Shown: positions 26,900 through 37,553, numbered from the stretch's first letter. The stretch: 64,000 bases of DNA from Bacteroidota bacterium (GCA_947470895.1 CANIVF010000012.1:20248-84247), one strand, 5' to 3'. Numbers and translations are program-made. The notes: generated from the sequence alone by a model not told the origin.

Positions 26900-29800
26900 G
26901 TGAAAAGGATATTTAACATTCGTATTTTTTCATTTTTGATTCTCATTTATTTGACCTCATGCAATTCAGATCAGGATCAATCCAAAGCGGATCAGCTATT
27001 TCTCTTACATCCATCATCAAAAACGAGTATTACCTTTAAAAATGAGCTTAGTTACACCGAGGAATTGAATCCCTATACATTCCGCAGCTTTTACAATGGA
27101 GGAGGTGTTGGTCTTGGAGATTTTAACAACGATGGATGGCAGGATATTTTTTTTGCCGGTAACCTGGTCTCTAATAAATTATACCTGAATAAAGGGAATT
27201 TTGAATTTGTTGACATCACAGCCTCGGCCGGTCTTCAATCAGAAGGTGTATGGAGTACTGGAGTGAGCGTGGTTGATATTAATTCTGATGGTTATTTGGA
27301 CATCTATGTTTGCAAGTCAGGCCCACCGGGTGACGTACGGAGAAAGAATGAGTTATTTATCAATCAACGAGACCTAACTTTTAAAGAGCAAGCTTCCGAC
27401 TACGGTCTTGCCTTTGAAGGTTTATCTATTCATGCAGCATTTTTTGATTACGATAAGGATGGTGACTTAGATTGTTACCTGTTGAATAATTCTTTGCGTT
27501 CAGTGGGAGGGTTTGATTTGAGAAAAGATCAACGAAATATTCCTGACCCTGAAGGAGGCAATCGCCTTCTGCGAAATGAAAATGGAAAATATGGGGATGT
27601 AAGCCAACGTGCAGGCATCTATAGTAGTAAAATCGGCTTTGGGTTAGGTGTTACCGTTGGCGATATTAATAACGATGGATGGTCTGATATGTTTGTATCC
27701 AATGACTTTTTTGAGAAGGACTACCTCTATATTAATAATCAAGACGGAACCTTCACAGAGTCGTTGGAGAGTATGATACGCGAAATCAGTTTGGGATCTA
27801 TGGGGGCTGATCTGGCTGATATTAATAATGATGGCCTACCCGAATTGTATGTAACAGAAATGCTTCCTGAGCATGATGATCGACTAAAGACGACATCGCA
27901 GTTTGAAACCTGGGATAAGTATAAGATATCCAACGAAGAAGGTTACTATCGGCAGTTTAGTCGAAATGCCTTGCAACTGAATAATGGAGATGGCACCTTT
28001 TCTGAAATATCAAGATTGACCAAAACAGAGGCAACAGATTGGAGTTGGGGTGCCTTGATTTTTGATATGGATAATGATGGAATGAAAGATATTTTTGTTG
28101 GCAATGGTATATATAAAGATTTGATCAATCAGGATTATGTCAATTTTATTGCAAACGCCAATGCTGTGCGCGAAATACTTCGAAAGGAAAAGAAAGTGAT
28201 CAAGCGGTTGGTTGATTCCATACCATCAAACCAATTACCTAATTATGCATTCCAAAATAATGGTAATCTCCACTTTACGAATAAAGCCTCCGAATGGGGA
28301 CTTGAATTACCAACGCACACCAATGGATCAGCCTATGGTGATTTAGATAATGACGGGGATCTTGACCTGGTGTTGAACAATGTAAATATGTCATCCTTTG
28401 TCTATGAAAATAGGTCAAAGCAAATCCACCCTAACAACAAAACAATTTCATTTTCATTGCATGGAGATGATTTAAATTTATTTGCATTAGGTGCAAAAGT
28501 ATCTCTTTATGATAGTGGCGTACTTTTTTATCAGGAAGTATCGCCTATGCGTGGGTTTATGTCTACGGTTGATACTCGTTTGCATTTTGGAGTTGGCTCC
28601 ATCAATGCTATTGATTCCGTACGAATTGAATGGCCTGATGGACGATTAACCATGCTAAGGAACACCACAACAAATCAGATTATAGATGTCTTTCAGAAAG
28701 AGGCAACGCTTACTAAGCCAATACTCAAACGTGTTGTGACATCACCGACTTTCAGTAAGGTAACTAACCTTCCGGGCCTTCAATTTGAACACAAGGAAAA
28801 CGAGTTTGTTGATTTTGATCGGGATCGGTTGTTATTCAATATGATTTCCAATGAAGGACCTTGTATTTGCTCGGGTGACATTAACCAGGATGGATTAGAT
28901 GACTTTTATATTGGTGGGGCAAAGGACCAGGCAGGAGCTTTTTTTATTCAAACCAAAGAAGGTTTCAAAAGTATTAGATCAGCGTTATTGGAGAGCGATA
29001 AGGACTCGGAAGACACAGATTGCATTTTTTTTGATGCCAATGGGGATGGTAAAGATGATTTATATGTGACCAGTGGAGGCAATGAATTTTCTTCAAGTTC
29101 ATCGGCATTGCTCGATCGTTTATATCTAAACAAAGGGAATAACAATTTTGTAAAATCCGCACAACCTTTGCCTGTTTCCACAGCTTTCGAAAGTACATCA
29201 ACAGTTTCATCTGCTGATTTCGATCAGGATGGTGATCTTGATCTATTTGTTGGCGTTCGGGTTATCCCTTTTCTTTATGGAATGCCAGGTAATGGGTATA
29301 TCCTGATTAATGATGGTGGAGGTGTTTTTTCAGATGCCACAAACACGATAGCCCCACAATTGCAAAAGGTGGGAATGATTACTAAAGGTAGTTGGGTGGA
29401 TTTAAATCAGGATAATCTTCTTGATTTGGTTATTGTGGGGGAGTGGATGCCAGTGATGGTTTTTATTCAGGAGCAAGGCAAGCTTATTGACAGGACCAGG
29501 GCGTTCGGTCTGGAAAGAACAACCGGATGGTATCACGCATTGGAGGTTGCAGATTTTAATCAGGATGGGAAAATGGATTTAGCGGTAGGCAACCATGGTC
29601 TCAATTCTAGATTTAGGGCAACGAGTGAAGAACCGGTTACCATGCACTTAAATGATTTTGATCGCAATGGAACCATGGAACAGATTATTTCAAGATTTGA
29701 TAATGGTATTTCATATCCCCTTGTTCTTAGAAATGATTTAGTAGCCCAAATTCCCTCATTGAAGAAAAAGTACCTTCATTTTTCTGATTATCGAACAAAA

Positions 29801-30223
29801 ACCATGGCTGATATTTTTACTCCTGAGCAGATTAATGAATCAATCGTTCTGAATGCGTATTCCTTTGAAACGGCAGTTTTCCTTAATCATGGAAATGCTT
29901 TTGAGAAAATCACATTGCCTATCCAGGCTCAATTTGCCCCCGTTTACTCTATTCTGGCAAGGGACTTTAATAAGGATGGAAATCCGGACTTGCTCATGGG
30001 TGGAAATTTATACCGGGCGAAGCCCGAAACAGGTATTTATGACGGCAGCTATGGACTATTGCTCACGGGTGATGGAAGAGGTAAATTTGCTGCTTTATCG
30101 GCCAATCAATCTGGGCTTTCAATTAAAGGTGAGGTAAGAGCGATGAAACAGATAAACTGTAAAAAGAAGACGCTGGTATTGGTGGGAAAGAATGATAGTC
30201 AATTAGAAATATTAAGTTATTAA
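26900..30223 (+). CDS. FG-GAP/VCBS repeat lipoprotein with ASPIC/UnbV-like segment (copy 1)
   Basis: A 1107-residue predicted surface or periplasmic lipoprotein; start GTG at 26900 with AAGGAG just upstream, lipobox LTSC with Cys21. Calcium-loop FG-GAP repeats (DxNxDGxxD pattern) begin at residue 74 (DFNNDGWQD) and recur through the N-terminal half, e.g. DYDKDGDLD and DLDNDGDLD. An ASPIC/UnbV-like segment (ALGAKVSLYDSGV, VRIEWPDGRLTML) lies around 525-590, and a second repeat series fills the rest after EFVDFDRDRLL. Such CRTAC1-like propellers are thought to bind calcium and ligands or partners; no enzymatic role is known to me. Copies 2 and 3 follow in the same operon. The link to susCD is by position only. 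Confidence 0.85.
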   Translation: MKRIFNIRIFSFLILIYLTSCNSDQDQSKADQLFLLHPSSKTSITFKNELSYTEELNPYTFRSFYNGGGVGLGDFNNDGWQDIFFAGNLVSNKLYLNKGNFEFVDITASAGLQSEGVWSTGVSVVDINSDGYLDIYVCKSGPPGDVRRKNELFINQRDLTFKEQASDYGLAFEGLSIHAAFFDYDKDGDLDCYLLNNSLRSVGGFDLRKDQRNIPDPEGGNRLLRNENGKYGDVSQRAGIYSSKIGFGLGVTVGDINNDGWSDMFVSNDFFEKDYLYINNQDGTFTESLESMIREISLGSMGADLADINNDGLPELYVTEMLPEHDDRLKTTSQFETWDKYKISNEEGYYRQFSRNALQLNNGDGTFSEISRLTKTEATDWSWGALIFDMDNDGMKDIFVGNGIYKDLINQDYVNFIANANAVREILRKEKKVIKRLVDSIPSNQLPNYAFQNNGNLHFTNKASEWGLELPTHTNGSAYGDLDNDGDLDLVLNNVNMSSFVYENRSKQIHPNNKTISFSLHGDDLNLFALGAKVSLYDSGVLFYQEVSPMRGFMSTVDTRLHFGVGSINAIDSVRIEWPDGRLTMLRNTTTNQIIDVFQKEATLTKPILKRVVTSPTFSKVTNLPGLQFEHKENEFVDFDRDRLLFNMISNEGPCICSGDINQDGLDDFYIGGAKDQAGAFFIQTKEGFKSIRSALLESDKDSEDTDCIFFDANGDGKDDLYVTSGGNEFSSSSSALLDRLYLNKGNNNFVKSAQPLPVSTAFESTSTVSSADFDQDGDLDLFVGVRVIPFLYGMPGNGYILINDGGGVFSDATNTIAPQLQKVGMITKGSWVDLNQDNLLDLVIVGEWMPVMVFIQEQGKLIDRTRAFGLERTTGWYHALEVADFNQDGKMDLAVGNHGLNSRFRATSEEPVTMHLNDFDRNGTMEQIISRFDNGISYPLVLRNDLVAQIPSLKKKYLHFSDYRTKTMADIFTPEQINESIVLNAYSFETAVFLNHGNAFEKITLPIQAQFAPVYSILARDFNKDGNPDLLMGGNLYRAKPETGIYDGSYGLLLTGDGRGKFAALSANQSGLSIKGEVRAMKQINCKKKTLVLVGKNDSQLEILSY

Positions 30224-30224
30224 A

Positions 30225-30800
30225 ATGAAAAAGGTATTAAATGGCGCCATACTGGCAATTATTTTTGGAACGTTAGTTATTTCATGTACCAAAAGTCGTA
30301 GTGAGAGTAATACAAAATACGATAGTTTATTTTTAGGGATTTCATTAGGCATGGAATCAAAGGCATTTTATGATCATTGCTGGGAGTATAACAAGCGGAA
30401 GGTCTTTACTCATGGGCCAACTAATCAGAATGTAGAATATAAATTGGTAGAAGGAATCAATAGCCCGGTGAGCATGAGATTTTATCCAACTTTTTATAAG
30501 GATAAAATATTTGAGATGCCCGTTACCTTTACCTATGATGCCTGGGCTCCCTGGAACAGACAGTTTCGATCCGATACCCTGCTTGTGAATATGTTAAAAG
30601 TTTTCAAGAAGTGGTATGGTCCTGACTTCAAAGAATTGGATCACTACACAATGGGGAAAGTGTATTATAAAATGGACGGAAAACGGAGAATCAATTTATT
30701 TATCAAAGATGATCAGTTTGTTCAGGCCGTTTTCACTGATTTAAAAGTGGAGAAGGAGCTTAAGAAATTATCAGAAGAACAATCAAAAAAAACTAATTAA
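30225..30800 (+). CDS. Small lipoprotein of unknown function between FG-GAP copies 1 and 2
   Basis: A 191-residue protein starting two bases after copy 1 stops and ending just before copy 2, so surely in the same operon. The signal peptide ends in GTLVISC, giving a lipoprotein. The body has a mixed pattern with aromatic residues (YDHCWEYNKRKVF, VTFTYDAWAPWNRQF, VFKKWYGPDFKELDHY) and a highly charged helical C-terminus (VEKELKKLSEEQSKKTN). No family was recognised. Its position inside the tandem array suggests a partner or chaperone of the large lipoproteins, but this is only an inference from context. Confidence 0.8.
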   Translation: MKKVLNGAILAIIFGTLVISCTKSRSESNTKYDSLFLGISLGMESKAFYDHCWEYNKRKVFTHGPTNQNVEYKLVEGINSPVSMRFYPTFYKDKIFEMPVTFTYDAWAPWNRQFRSDTLLVNMLKVFKKWYGPDFKELDHYTMGKVYYKMDGKRRINLFIKDDQFVQAVFTDLKVEKELKKLSEEQSKKTN

Positions 30801-30813
30801 ATAATTAGTGCTA

Positions 30814-33800
30814 ATGATACGCATCATCTGGATTGTGTTGTTTGGGATTTTTCTATTTTCCTGTAGCTCAAAAAATCAGAAAGGAACTTTGTTCACCGAA
30901 TTGAGTAGTGACCACACAGGAATCGATTTTGCGAATAATCTCGCCTTTGATCAAAAGTTTAATATTTACACGTATCGCAATTTTTATAATGGAGGAGGTG
31001 TAGCGCTTGGTGACATCAATAATGATGATCTTATTGATATTTATTTCACGGCCAACCAAGGACCTAATAAACTCTATCTGAATAAAGGAAACTTTACTTT
31101 CGAAGATGTTACTGAAAAGGCTGGTGTTTCTGGAACTAAAGCATGGTCGACCGGTGTAAGTATGGCTGATGTAAATGGTGATGGCTGGTTGGATGTCTAC
31201 GTTTGTAATTCGGGTGATGTAAAAGGTGACAACAAAGAGAATGAACTCTTCATTAACAATGGCGACTTAACATTTTCGGAAAAAGCAAAGGAATATGGTG
31301 TTGCCGACAGAGGTTTTACTACACACGCTGCATTCTTAGATTATGATAAGGATAATGATCTCGATCTTTATATACTCAATAACTCCTATCAGGCTATAGG
31401 TAGTTTTAACCTGCGTAAAAACGAGCGCCCTAAGCGAGACTCTTTGGGTGGTGATAAACTTTTTCGCAATGACAATGGACATTTCACTGATGTAAGTGAA
31501 GAGGCTGGAATTTATGGAAGTGTGATTGGTTTTGGTTTGGGTGTAACGGTCGGGGATATTAATAAAGATGGATGGTCAGACATTTATATTTCAAATGATT
31601 TCTTTGAAAGGGATTATCTATACATCAATAACAGAGATGGTACATTTAAGGAAACACTGACGGAACGAATGAAATCCATTAGCGGAGCCTCCATGGGTGC
31701 CGATCTGGCAGATATCAATAATGATACCTATCCGGATATATTTGTGACAGAAATGTTACCGGCCGATAATGCAAGGATTAAGACCGTGACCACCTTCGAG
31801 AATTGGGATCGGTATCAGTATAACCTCGGTAATGGATATTATCATCAGTTCACACGGAACATGCTTCAGCTGAACAACGGCAATAATACATTTAGCGAGA
31901 TTGGAAGGCTATGCAACGTAGAGGCTACAGATTGGAGTTGGGGTGCACTTATGTTTGATATGGACAATGATGGCCTTAAAGATATTTTTGTTGCCAATGG
32001 AATTTATCAGGACCTCACAAATCAGGATTATCTTCAATATGTCTCTAATGAGGAAGTGGTTCGGTCCGTGGTTACGGATAAGAATGTAGATTACAAAAAA
32101 TTGGTTGAATTAATACCTTCTAACCCAGTTTCAAATTTTGCTTTTCATAACCAAGGCAATCTTAATTTTAAAAATTCAGCAGCCGAATGGGGTTTAGATA
32201 AACCAGGATTTTCAAATGGATCGGCTTATGGGGATATTGACAATGATGGTGATCTTGATTTGATTATCAATAACGTGAATGGTCTCGCTTCTGTTATCCG
32301 CAACGAGACGAACATACAGATACCATCCAATCGCTACTTAAAGTTTGAATTAGAAGGCTTGGGACATAATTCATTCGCTTGGGGTACTTCAATAACCATC
32401 ACCAGTGGCGTTAGGACTTTTTATATTGAGCAAATGCCTAACCGAGGCTTTGAATCTTCTATGGATCCAAGGCCTAATGTAGGATTAGGCAAGATTGACA
32501 CCGTTGACATTGTCAGTGTTCGTTGGCCTGACGGAAAAGAGACTCGCTTAACCAATGTACTCACCAATCAGGTTTTAAGATTGAAACAGGAAGATGGGGC
32601 TGCGCCAACTGAGATCGAGACCGTTAAAGTTGTCCAGACTTTTGAAGCATCTGATGCCTTGAATGTAAATTATACACATGTTGAAAGCGAGTTTGTTGAT
32701 TTCGACCGAGATAAATTGATTTTTCACATGTTGAGTACAGAGGGTCCAAGAATTTCTAAAGGTGATGTGAACGGAGATGGCAAAGAAGATATTTATATTG
32801 GTGGAGCAAAGGATGTTGCGGGTAAATTGTTCATTCAAGGCAGCAACGGCTCTTTTCAAGAGCGTGCTCAGAAAGCTTTTGTTGATGATAAAGCGTCAGA
32901 AGATATGCAGAGTGTTTTCTTTGATTCAGATGGTGATGGTGATCAAGACTTATATGTGTGTAGCGGCAGCAATGAATTTTCAACCAGTTCAATCGCACTT
33001 GCTGATCGCTTATACGTAAATGATGGTAAAGGGAACTTTACGAGATCACAACAGATTTTACCAACATTTAACTTCGAGAACACTTCTGTAGTTAAGCCCT
33101 TTGATTATGATAAGGATGGAGATCCTGATTTGTTTGTTGGTGTGCGCAGCCATCCTTTTTTATATGGTATGCCGATGAACGGCTATTTACTATCCAATGA
33201 TGGAAAGGGAATCTTTACAAATGTAACAGATACGGTGGCACCGGCATTGCTAAGTATTGGTATGATAACGGATGCAGTATGGGTTGATATACATGGTGAT
33301 GGTGATGCTGATTTGATTATAGTAGGAGACTATATGCCTTTGAAAATACTTATTCAGGAGTCAGGAAGATTTGTTGATCAAACTGAATCATTGAATCTTG
33401 GAAAAAGTAATGGTTGGTGGAGTGCTATCGAGGTTGCTGATCTTGATAAGGATGGTGATATGGATTTTGTTTTAGGAAACCATGGATTGAATTCAAGATT
33501 TAAAGCTTCCGTTGAGAAACCCGTGAGTATGTATGTCAATGATTTTGATAAGAATGGTGATGTTGAGCAGATCATTTGCACTTATTATGGTGACAAAAGC
33601 TATCCTCTTGTCCTTCGTCATGATCTGACAGCTCAAATACCATCTCTTAAGAAAAAATTTTTGAAGTACGACAACTTCAAGGATCAAACCATTACGGATA
33701 TTTTCACTAAAGAGGAATTTGACAAATCGTTAAAGTTGGACGTGTATGAATTGGCGTCTTGCTTACTGATCAATAATGGTAAAGAAGGATTTGCCCTGAA

Positions 33801-34116
33801 GCGTCTTCCGGTTGAGGCTCAGCTCTCCGTAGTGTATGCTATTGCTGTTGATGATTTTGATCAAGACGGCCATCTTGATATCGTCCTGGGCGGAAACTTA
33901 TACAGCGTCAAACCGGAAATGGGACGTTATGATGCAAGTTATGGAACTTTCTTAAAAGGTGATGGTAAAGGTAATTTTGCTTCGGTACTGACCAGAGATT
34001 CTGGATTATTCCTGGATGGCGAAATCCGTGATATGACTACTGTGGAGGTTGCCGGTAAGAAGTATTTATTGGCCACCCGCAACAATGACTCAATGTTGAC
34101 ATTTAAGGTCAAATAA
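30814..34116 (+). CDS. FG-GAP/VCBS repeat lipoprotein with ASPIC/UnbV-like segment (copy 2)
   Basis: About 1100 residues. A GTG at 30808 is in frame, but the ATG at 30814 gives a compact lipoprotein signal peptide with lipobox LFSC. The architecture repeats copy 1: FYNGGGVALGDINNDD near the start, successive DxNxDG loops (DVNGDGWLD, DYDKDNDLD, DINKDGWSD, DIDNDGDLD), an ASPIC/UnbV-like part with SVRWPDGKETRL, then EFVDFDRDKLIF opening the second half and QIPSLKKKFLKYDNFK near the C-terminus. Copies 1 and 2 share EFVDFDRD and LKKK(Y/F)L motifs and are closer to each other than to copy 3. Predicted outside the cytoplasm, calcium-binding; function unknown. Confidence 0.85.
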   Translation: MIRIIWIVLFGIFLFSCSSKNQKGTLFTELSSDHTGIDFANNLAFDQKFNIYTYRNFYNGGGVALGDINNDDLIDIYFTANQGPNKLYLNKGNFTFEDVTEKAGVSGTKAWSTGVSMADVNGDGWLDVYVCNSGDVKGDNKENELFINNGDLTFSEKAKEYGVADRGFTTHAAFLDYDKDNDLDLYILNNSYQAIGSFNLRKNERPKRDSLGGDKLFRNDNGHFTDVSEEAGIYGSVIGFGLGVTVGDINKDGWSDIYISNDFFERDYLYINNRDGTFKETLTERMKSISGASMGADLADINNDTYPDIFVTEMLPADNARIKTVTTFENWDRYQYNLGNGYYHQFTRNMLQLNNGNNTFSEIGRLCNVEATDWSWGALMFDMDNDGLKDIFVANGIYQDLTNQDYLQYVSNEEVVRSVVTDKNVDYKKLVELIPSNPVSNFAFHNQGNLNFKNSAAEWGLDKPGFSNGSAYGDIDNDGDLDLIINNVNGLASVIRNETNIQIPSNRYLKFELEGLGHNSFAWGTSITITSGVRTFYIEQMPNRGFESSMDPRPNVGLGKIDTVDIVSVRWPDGKETRLTNVLTNQVLRLKQEDGAAPTEIETVKVVQTFEASDALNVNYTHVESEFVDFDRDKLIFHMLSTEGPRISKGDVNGDGKEDIYIGGAKDVAGKLFIQGSNGSFQERAQKAFVDDKASEDMQSVFFDSDGDGDQDLYVCSGSNEFSTSSIALADRLYVNDGKGNFTRSQQILPTFNFENTSVVKPFDYDKDGDPDLFVGVRSHPFLYGMPMNGYLLSNDGKGIFTNVTDTVAPALLSIGMITDAVWVDIHGDGDADLIIVGDYMPLKILIQESGRFVDQTESLNLGKSNGWWSAIEVADLDKDGDMDFVLGNHGLNSRFKASVEKPVSMYVNDFDKNGDVEQIICTYYGDKSYPLVLRHDLTAQIPSLKKKFLKYDNFKDQTITDIFTKEEFDKSLKLDVYELASCLLINNGKEGFALKRLPVEAQLSVVYAIAVDDFDQDGHLDIVLGGNLYSVKPEMGRYDASYGTFLKGDGKGNFASVLTRDSGLFLDGEIRDMTTVEVAGKKYLLATRNNDSMLTFKVK

Positions 34117-37100
34117 GTGGGCGTCACGAATACGCATCTGTATAGGATTTATGTTGGGCTGATCATAGTCACGTTAATCTCATGCAAACGCGAGAACACA
34201 ACTATAAAATTATTTCAGAAGCTATCATCTCATCAGACCGGAATAGAATTTTCAAATAACATCGAAGAAACGGATCAGTTCAATATTATAGAATACTTGT
34301 ATTTCTATAATGGCGCAGGTGTTGCTGCTGGTGATATCAATAACGATGGATTACCGGATTTGTACTTTTCTTCCAATCAAGGTCCTAATAAACTTTTTCT
34401 CAACAAGGGTGATTTTAATTTTGAAGATATTTCTTCGCAGGCAGGAGTTGCGGGAATCGGAAACTGGAAGACCGGAGTCACTATGGCTGACGTAAATGGA
34501 GATGGATACCTGGATATTTTTAGTTGTGGAGTGGGCGACTACAAGAGTTTTACGGGAAAGAATCAATTGCTGATTAACAATGGTGATCTTTCATTCACAG
34601 ATAGGACTAAAGAATACGGTTTGGCTTTTCAGGGATTCTCAACACAATCCTCTTTCTTCGATTATGATAATGATGGTGATCTGGATATGTATCTGGTTAA
34701 TCACTCTGTGCATTCGGTGCGATCTTATGGTGATATTCTGATGCGAAATCAAAGCGATTACAAAGCAGGCGACAAATTGTACAGGAACGAATTGATACCA
34801 TCGGGTAAGCCTTCATTTTCTGAAGTGACTTCGCAAGCAGGAATTTTTAGCAGCCAAGTGGGGTATGGATTGGGTGCCGGGGTATCCGATTTGAATAATG
34901 ATGGCTATTTGGATATTTATGTCTCTAATGATTTTCATGAAAATGATTATCTCTATATCAATCAAGGTGATGGAACTTTTAGACAGGAGTTGGAAAAAAG
35001 TATTCCTCACACCAGTCGATTTTCTATGGGCAATGATATCGCGGATATCAACAATGATGGTTGGCAAGATATCATCACGCTGGATATGTTACCCAACGAG
35101 GAGACTGTATTAAAGACTTCCGGTGGAGAGGATCCCTATGAGATATTTCAATTCAAACTCCAGTTTGGATACCACTATCAAGTTTCTCGGAATGCACTAC
35201 AATTAAATAGAGGTATCACACCGAATCAAACACTTGCCTTTAGCGACATTGCTGCATTAGCTGGTGTGGAAGCTACGGACTGGAGTTGGGGGCCGCTGCT
35301 TGCCGATTTTGATAATGATGGATTGCGTGATCTTTTCATCGCCAATGGTATTATGAGAAGGCCTAATGATCTGGATTACATCAATTATATATCCAGTGAT
35401 TCCGCACAACGATTTCTCTCCGATCAGGCCATGATTGATAAGATGCCATCAGGAAAAGTGCCCAACTTCTTTTTCAGGAACAATGGTGATTTAACATTTG
35501 ATCATGTTTCTGAACGTTGGGCAACCATAAACCCATCATTATCTAATGGCTCGGCTTATGCCGATCTTGATAACGATGGTGATTTGGATTTGGTTATAAA
35601 TAACATCAACGAGCCTGCTACTCTCTATATCAATTCAACTGATCTAACATCCAACTATCTAAAAGTCAAGCTTCAAGGAGTTTTTCCTAATCCATTTGGG
35701 GTGGGAGCGAAGGTCAACGTTTATTCAGGAAAATTAACGATGACTCAGGAATTAATTCCCTCGCGTGGTTGGCTATCCAGCAGCGATTATGCACTTAATT
35801 TTGGCTTAGGAAAAACTAGCTTAATCGATTCATTAATTGTAATCTGGCCAGGTGGCAAGTTTCAAAAGATTAAATCCATAAGATCCAATCAAACAGTTCA
35901 GCTAAAGCAACTGGATTCTAAAAGTAACTGGTACTCCATTCAAGATTTGAGTAAACCTTTGTTGCATAATACAGATTCCATTGATTTCATTCATCGCGAG
36001 GATGAATTTACTGGTTTTGAAATCGAGCGATTAATTCCTCATACCCTTTCTACGCAAGGCCCGAAGTTGGCTGTTGCCGATGTTAACGGTGATCAACTTG
36101 ACGACTTCTTTATTGGTGGTGGTAAAGGTCAGGCTGGTGTACTGTTTATTCAGGATAGTATGGGAAATTTCAAAAAATCGGAAGAAAATGTATTTGAATC
36201 TGATTCTTTAGCGGAGGATACCCATGCAGTATTTTTTGATGCCAATGGTGATGGAAAACAAGATTTAATGGTAGTAAATGGCGGGCAGGAAAAAGAGGGG
36301 AGATTAGATGAATTACTACCCCGACTTTATTTAAATGATGCTAAAGGGAATTTTAGAAAAGTACTTAATGCAATACCTGAACTTTATCTCAATGCTTCTT
36401 GTGTAAAACCGGAAGACTTTGACAATGATGGTGACCTTGACTTATTTATTGGTGGTCGAGTTATCGCTGGTAACTATGGACTTGCCCCACATAGTTTTTT
36501 GTTAAAGAACAATGGCAAAGGAATTTTTTCTGATGCGACTTCATTGTTGCCGATTGCGTCTTTAGGTATGATTTCCGATGCCTCCTGGCTCGATTTGAAT
36601 AATGATGGAAAGAGGGATTTGATTTTGGTGGGTGAGTGGATGCCAATAACTTTTATGATCCAAGATCAGAATGGAAGTTTTGTTGATCGCACCAAGGAAT
36701 ATGGATTTGATAAATCTTCTGGTTGGTGGAATACAATCTGCCAGGCAGATCTTGATGATGATGGCGATTTCGATTTTGTTGTTGGCAACACTGGTCTTAA
36801 CTCACGTTTGCGAGTTAGTGAAAAAGAGCCATTAGAATTATGGGTAGGGGATATTGACGCTAACGGAAGTAAAGACCCTATTATGACGTACTACAACGAT
36901 CATCAACGATATCCATTTGTTTCAAGAGATCAACTAGTAAAGCAGGTGCCTCCTCTTAAGCGGAAGTTCTTAAAGTTTGAAGATTATAAAAATGTGAAGT
37001 TGGAGAATATCATTCCACCTGAAAAGATGAGTGAATTCGTGCATAGAAAGGCGGAGATATTCTCCTCCGTATGGATTGAAAATAAAGAAAATCAAAGTTA

Positions 37101-37428
37101 TCGGATTCATCAGCTTCCCAAGGCGATCCAAATGTTCCCGGTATTTTCTTTTCTCGTTCATGATGTAAATGGTGATGGCCATGCTGATATTTTGGCAGTC
37201 GGTAATTGGCAAGGAGTGCAGCCGGATTTGGGTAGACAGGATGCAGGTTATGGATTAATTTTATTGGGCGATGGGAAAAATGGGTTCACCCCACAACGCA
37301 TCGGTGATTCAGGATTTTGGGTGCCCGGTGAGGGACGCGATATTAAAATAGTGACAGGCAGCAATGGAAAAAAGCGAATACTAGTAAGCAGGAATAATGA
37401 TTCTGTTTTAATCTTTAAGTTTCCCTGA
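34117..37428 (+). CDS. FG-GAP/VCBS repeat lipoprotein with ASPIC/UnbV-like segment (copy 3)
   Basis: 1103 residues starting at a GTG that directly follows the TAA of copy 2 with no base between, so translation is probably coupled. Signal peptide with lipobox LISC. Same layout as copies 1 and 2 (FYNGAGVAAGDINNDG, DVNGDGYLD, DYDNDGDLD, DLNNDGYLD, DLDNDGDLD, LIVIWPGGKFQKI), but more divergent: the junction motif reads EFTGFEIERL rather than EFVDFDRD, and the C-terminal motif is QVPPLKRKFLKFEDYKN. It closes the tandem array; a 143-base gap with a weak hairpin and a promoter-like box follows. Function unknown. Confidence 0.85.
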   Translation: MGVTNTHLYRIYVGLIIVTLISCKRENTTIKLFQKLSSHQTGIEFSNNIEETDQFNIIEYLYFYNGAGVAAGDINNDGLPDLYFSSNQGPNKLFLNKGDFNFEDISSQAGVAGIGNWKTGVTMADVNGDGYLDIFSCGVGDYKSFTGKNQLLINNGDLSFTDRTKEYGLAFQGFSTQSSFFDYDNDGDLDMYLVNHSVHSVRSYGDILMRNQSDYKAGDKLYRNELIPSGKPSFSEVTSQAGIFSSQVGYGLGAGVSDLNNDGYLDIYVSNDFHENDYLYINQGDGTFRQELEKSIPHTSRFSMGNDIADINNDGWQDIITLDMLPNEETVLKTSGGEDPYEIFQFKLQFGYHYQVSRNALQLNRGITPNQTLAFSDIAALAGVEATDWSWGPLLADFDNDGLRDLFIANGIMRRPNDLDYINYISSDSAQRFLSDQAMIDKMPSGKVPNFFFRNNGDLTFDHVSERWATINPSLSNGSAYADLDNDGDLDLVINNINEPATLYINSTDLTSNYLKVKLQGVFPNPFGVGAKVNVYSGKLTMTQELIPSRGWLSSSDYALNFGLGKTSLIDSLIVIWPGGKFQKIKSIRSNQTVQLKQLDSKSNWYSIQDLSKPLLHNTDSIDFIHREDEFTGFEIERLIPHTLSTQGPKLAVADVNGDQLDDFFIGGGKGQAGVLFIQDSMGNFKKSEENVFESDSLAEDTHAVFFDANGDGKQDLMVVNGGQEKEGRLDELLPRLYLNDAKGNFRKVLNAIPELYLNASCVKPEDFDNDGDLDLFIGGRVIAGNYGLAPHSFLLKNNGKGIFSDATSLLPIASLGMISDASWLDLNNDGKRDLILVGEWMPITFMIQDQNGSFVDRTKEYGFDKSSGWWNTICQADLDDDGDFDFVVGNTGLNSRLRVSEKEPLELWVGDIDANGSKDPIMTYYNDHQRYPFVSRDQLVKQVPPLKRKFLKFEDYKNVKLENIIPPEKMSEFVHRKAEIFSSVWIENKENQSYRIHQLPKAIQMFPVFSFLVHDVNGDGHADILAVGNWQGVQPDLGRQDAGYGLILLGDGKNGFTPQRIGDSGFWVPGEGRDIKIVTGSNGKKRILVSRNNDSVLIFKFP

Positions 37429-37443
37429 TATTTGGCTGATCTG

Positions 37444-37473
37444 AAAACCAGCTACTTTGGGGCATTGGTTTTT
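37444..37473 (+). terminator. Weak hairpin after FG-GAP array
   Basis: AAAACCA (37444-37450) pairs with TGGTTTT (37466-37472) across a 15-base loop and runs into T residues. It could attenuate transcription between the FG-GAP array and the haloperoxidase-like gene. Confidence 0.3.
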
Positions 37474-37545
37474 TTAAGAATTTGGGACAATGTTCGGAAA
37501 TTATCTAGAGATGATTGAAATCATACTTTTTATTTAGAGAAAGCT

Positions 37546-37553
37546 TATTTTTG
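37546..37553 (+). promoter_or_regulatory. Candidate -7 box upstream of haloperoxidase-like gene
   Basis: TATTTTTG matches TAnnTTTG 18 bases before the ATG at 37572. No clear -33 element is seen. It suggests the gene may have its own promoter despite following the FG-GAP array. Confidence 0.3.
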
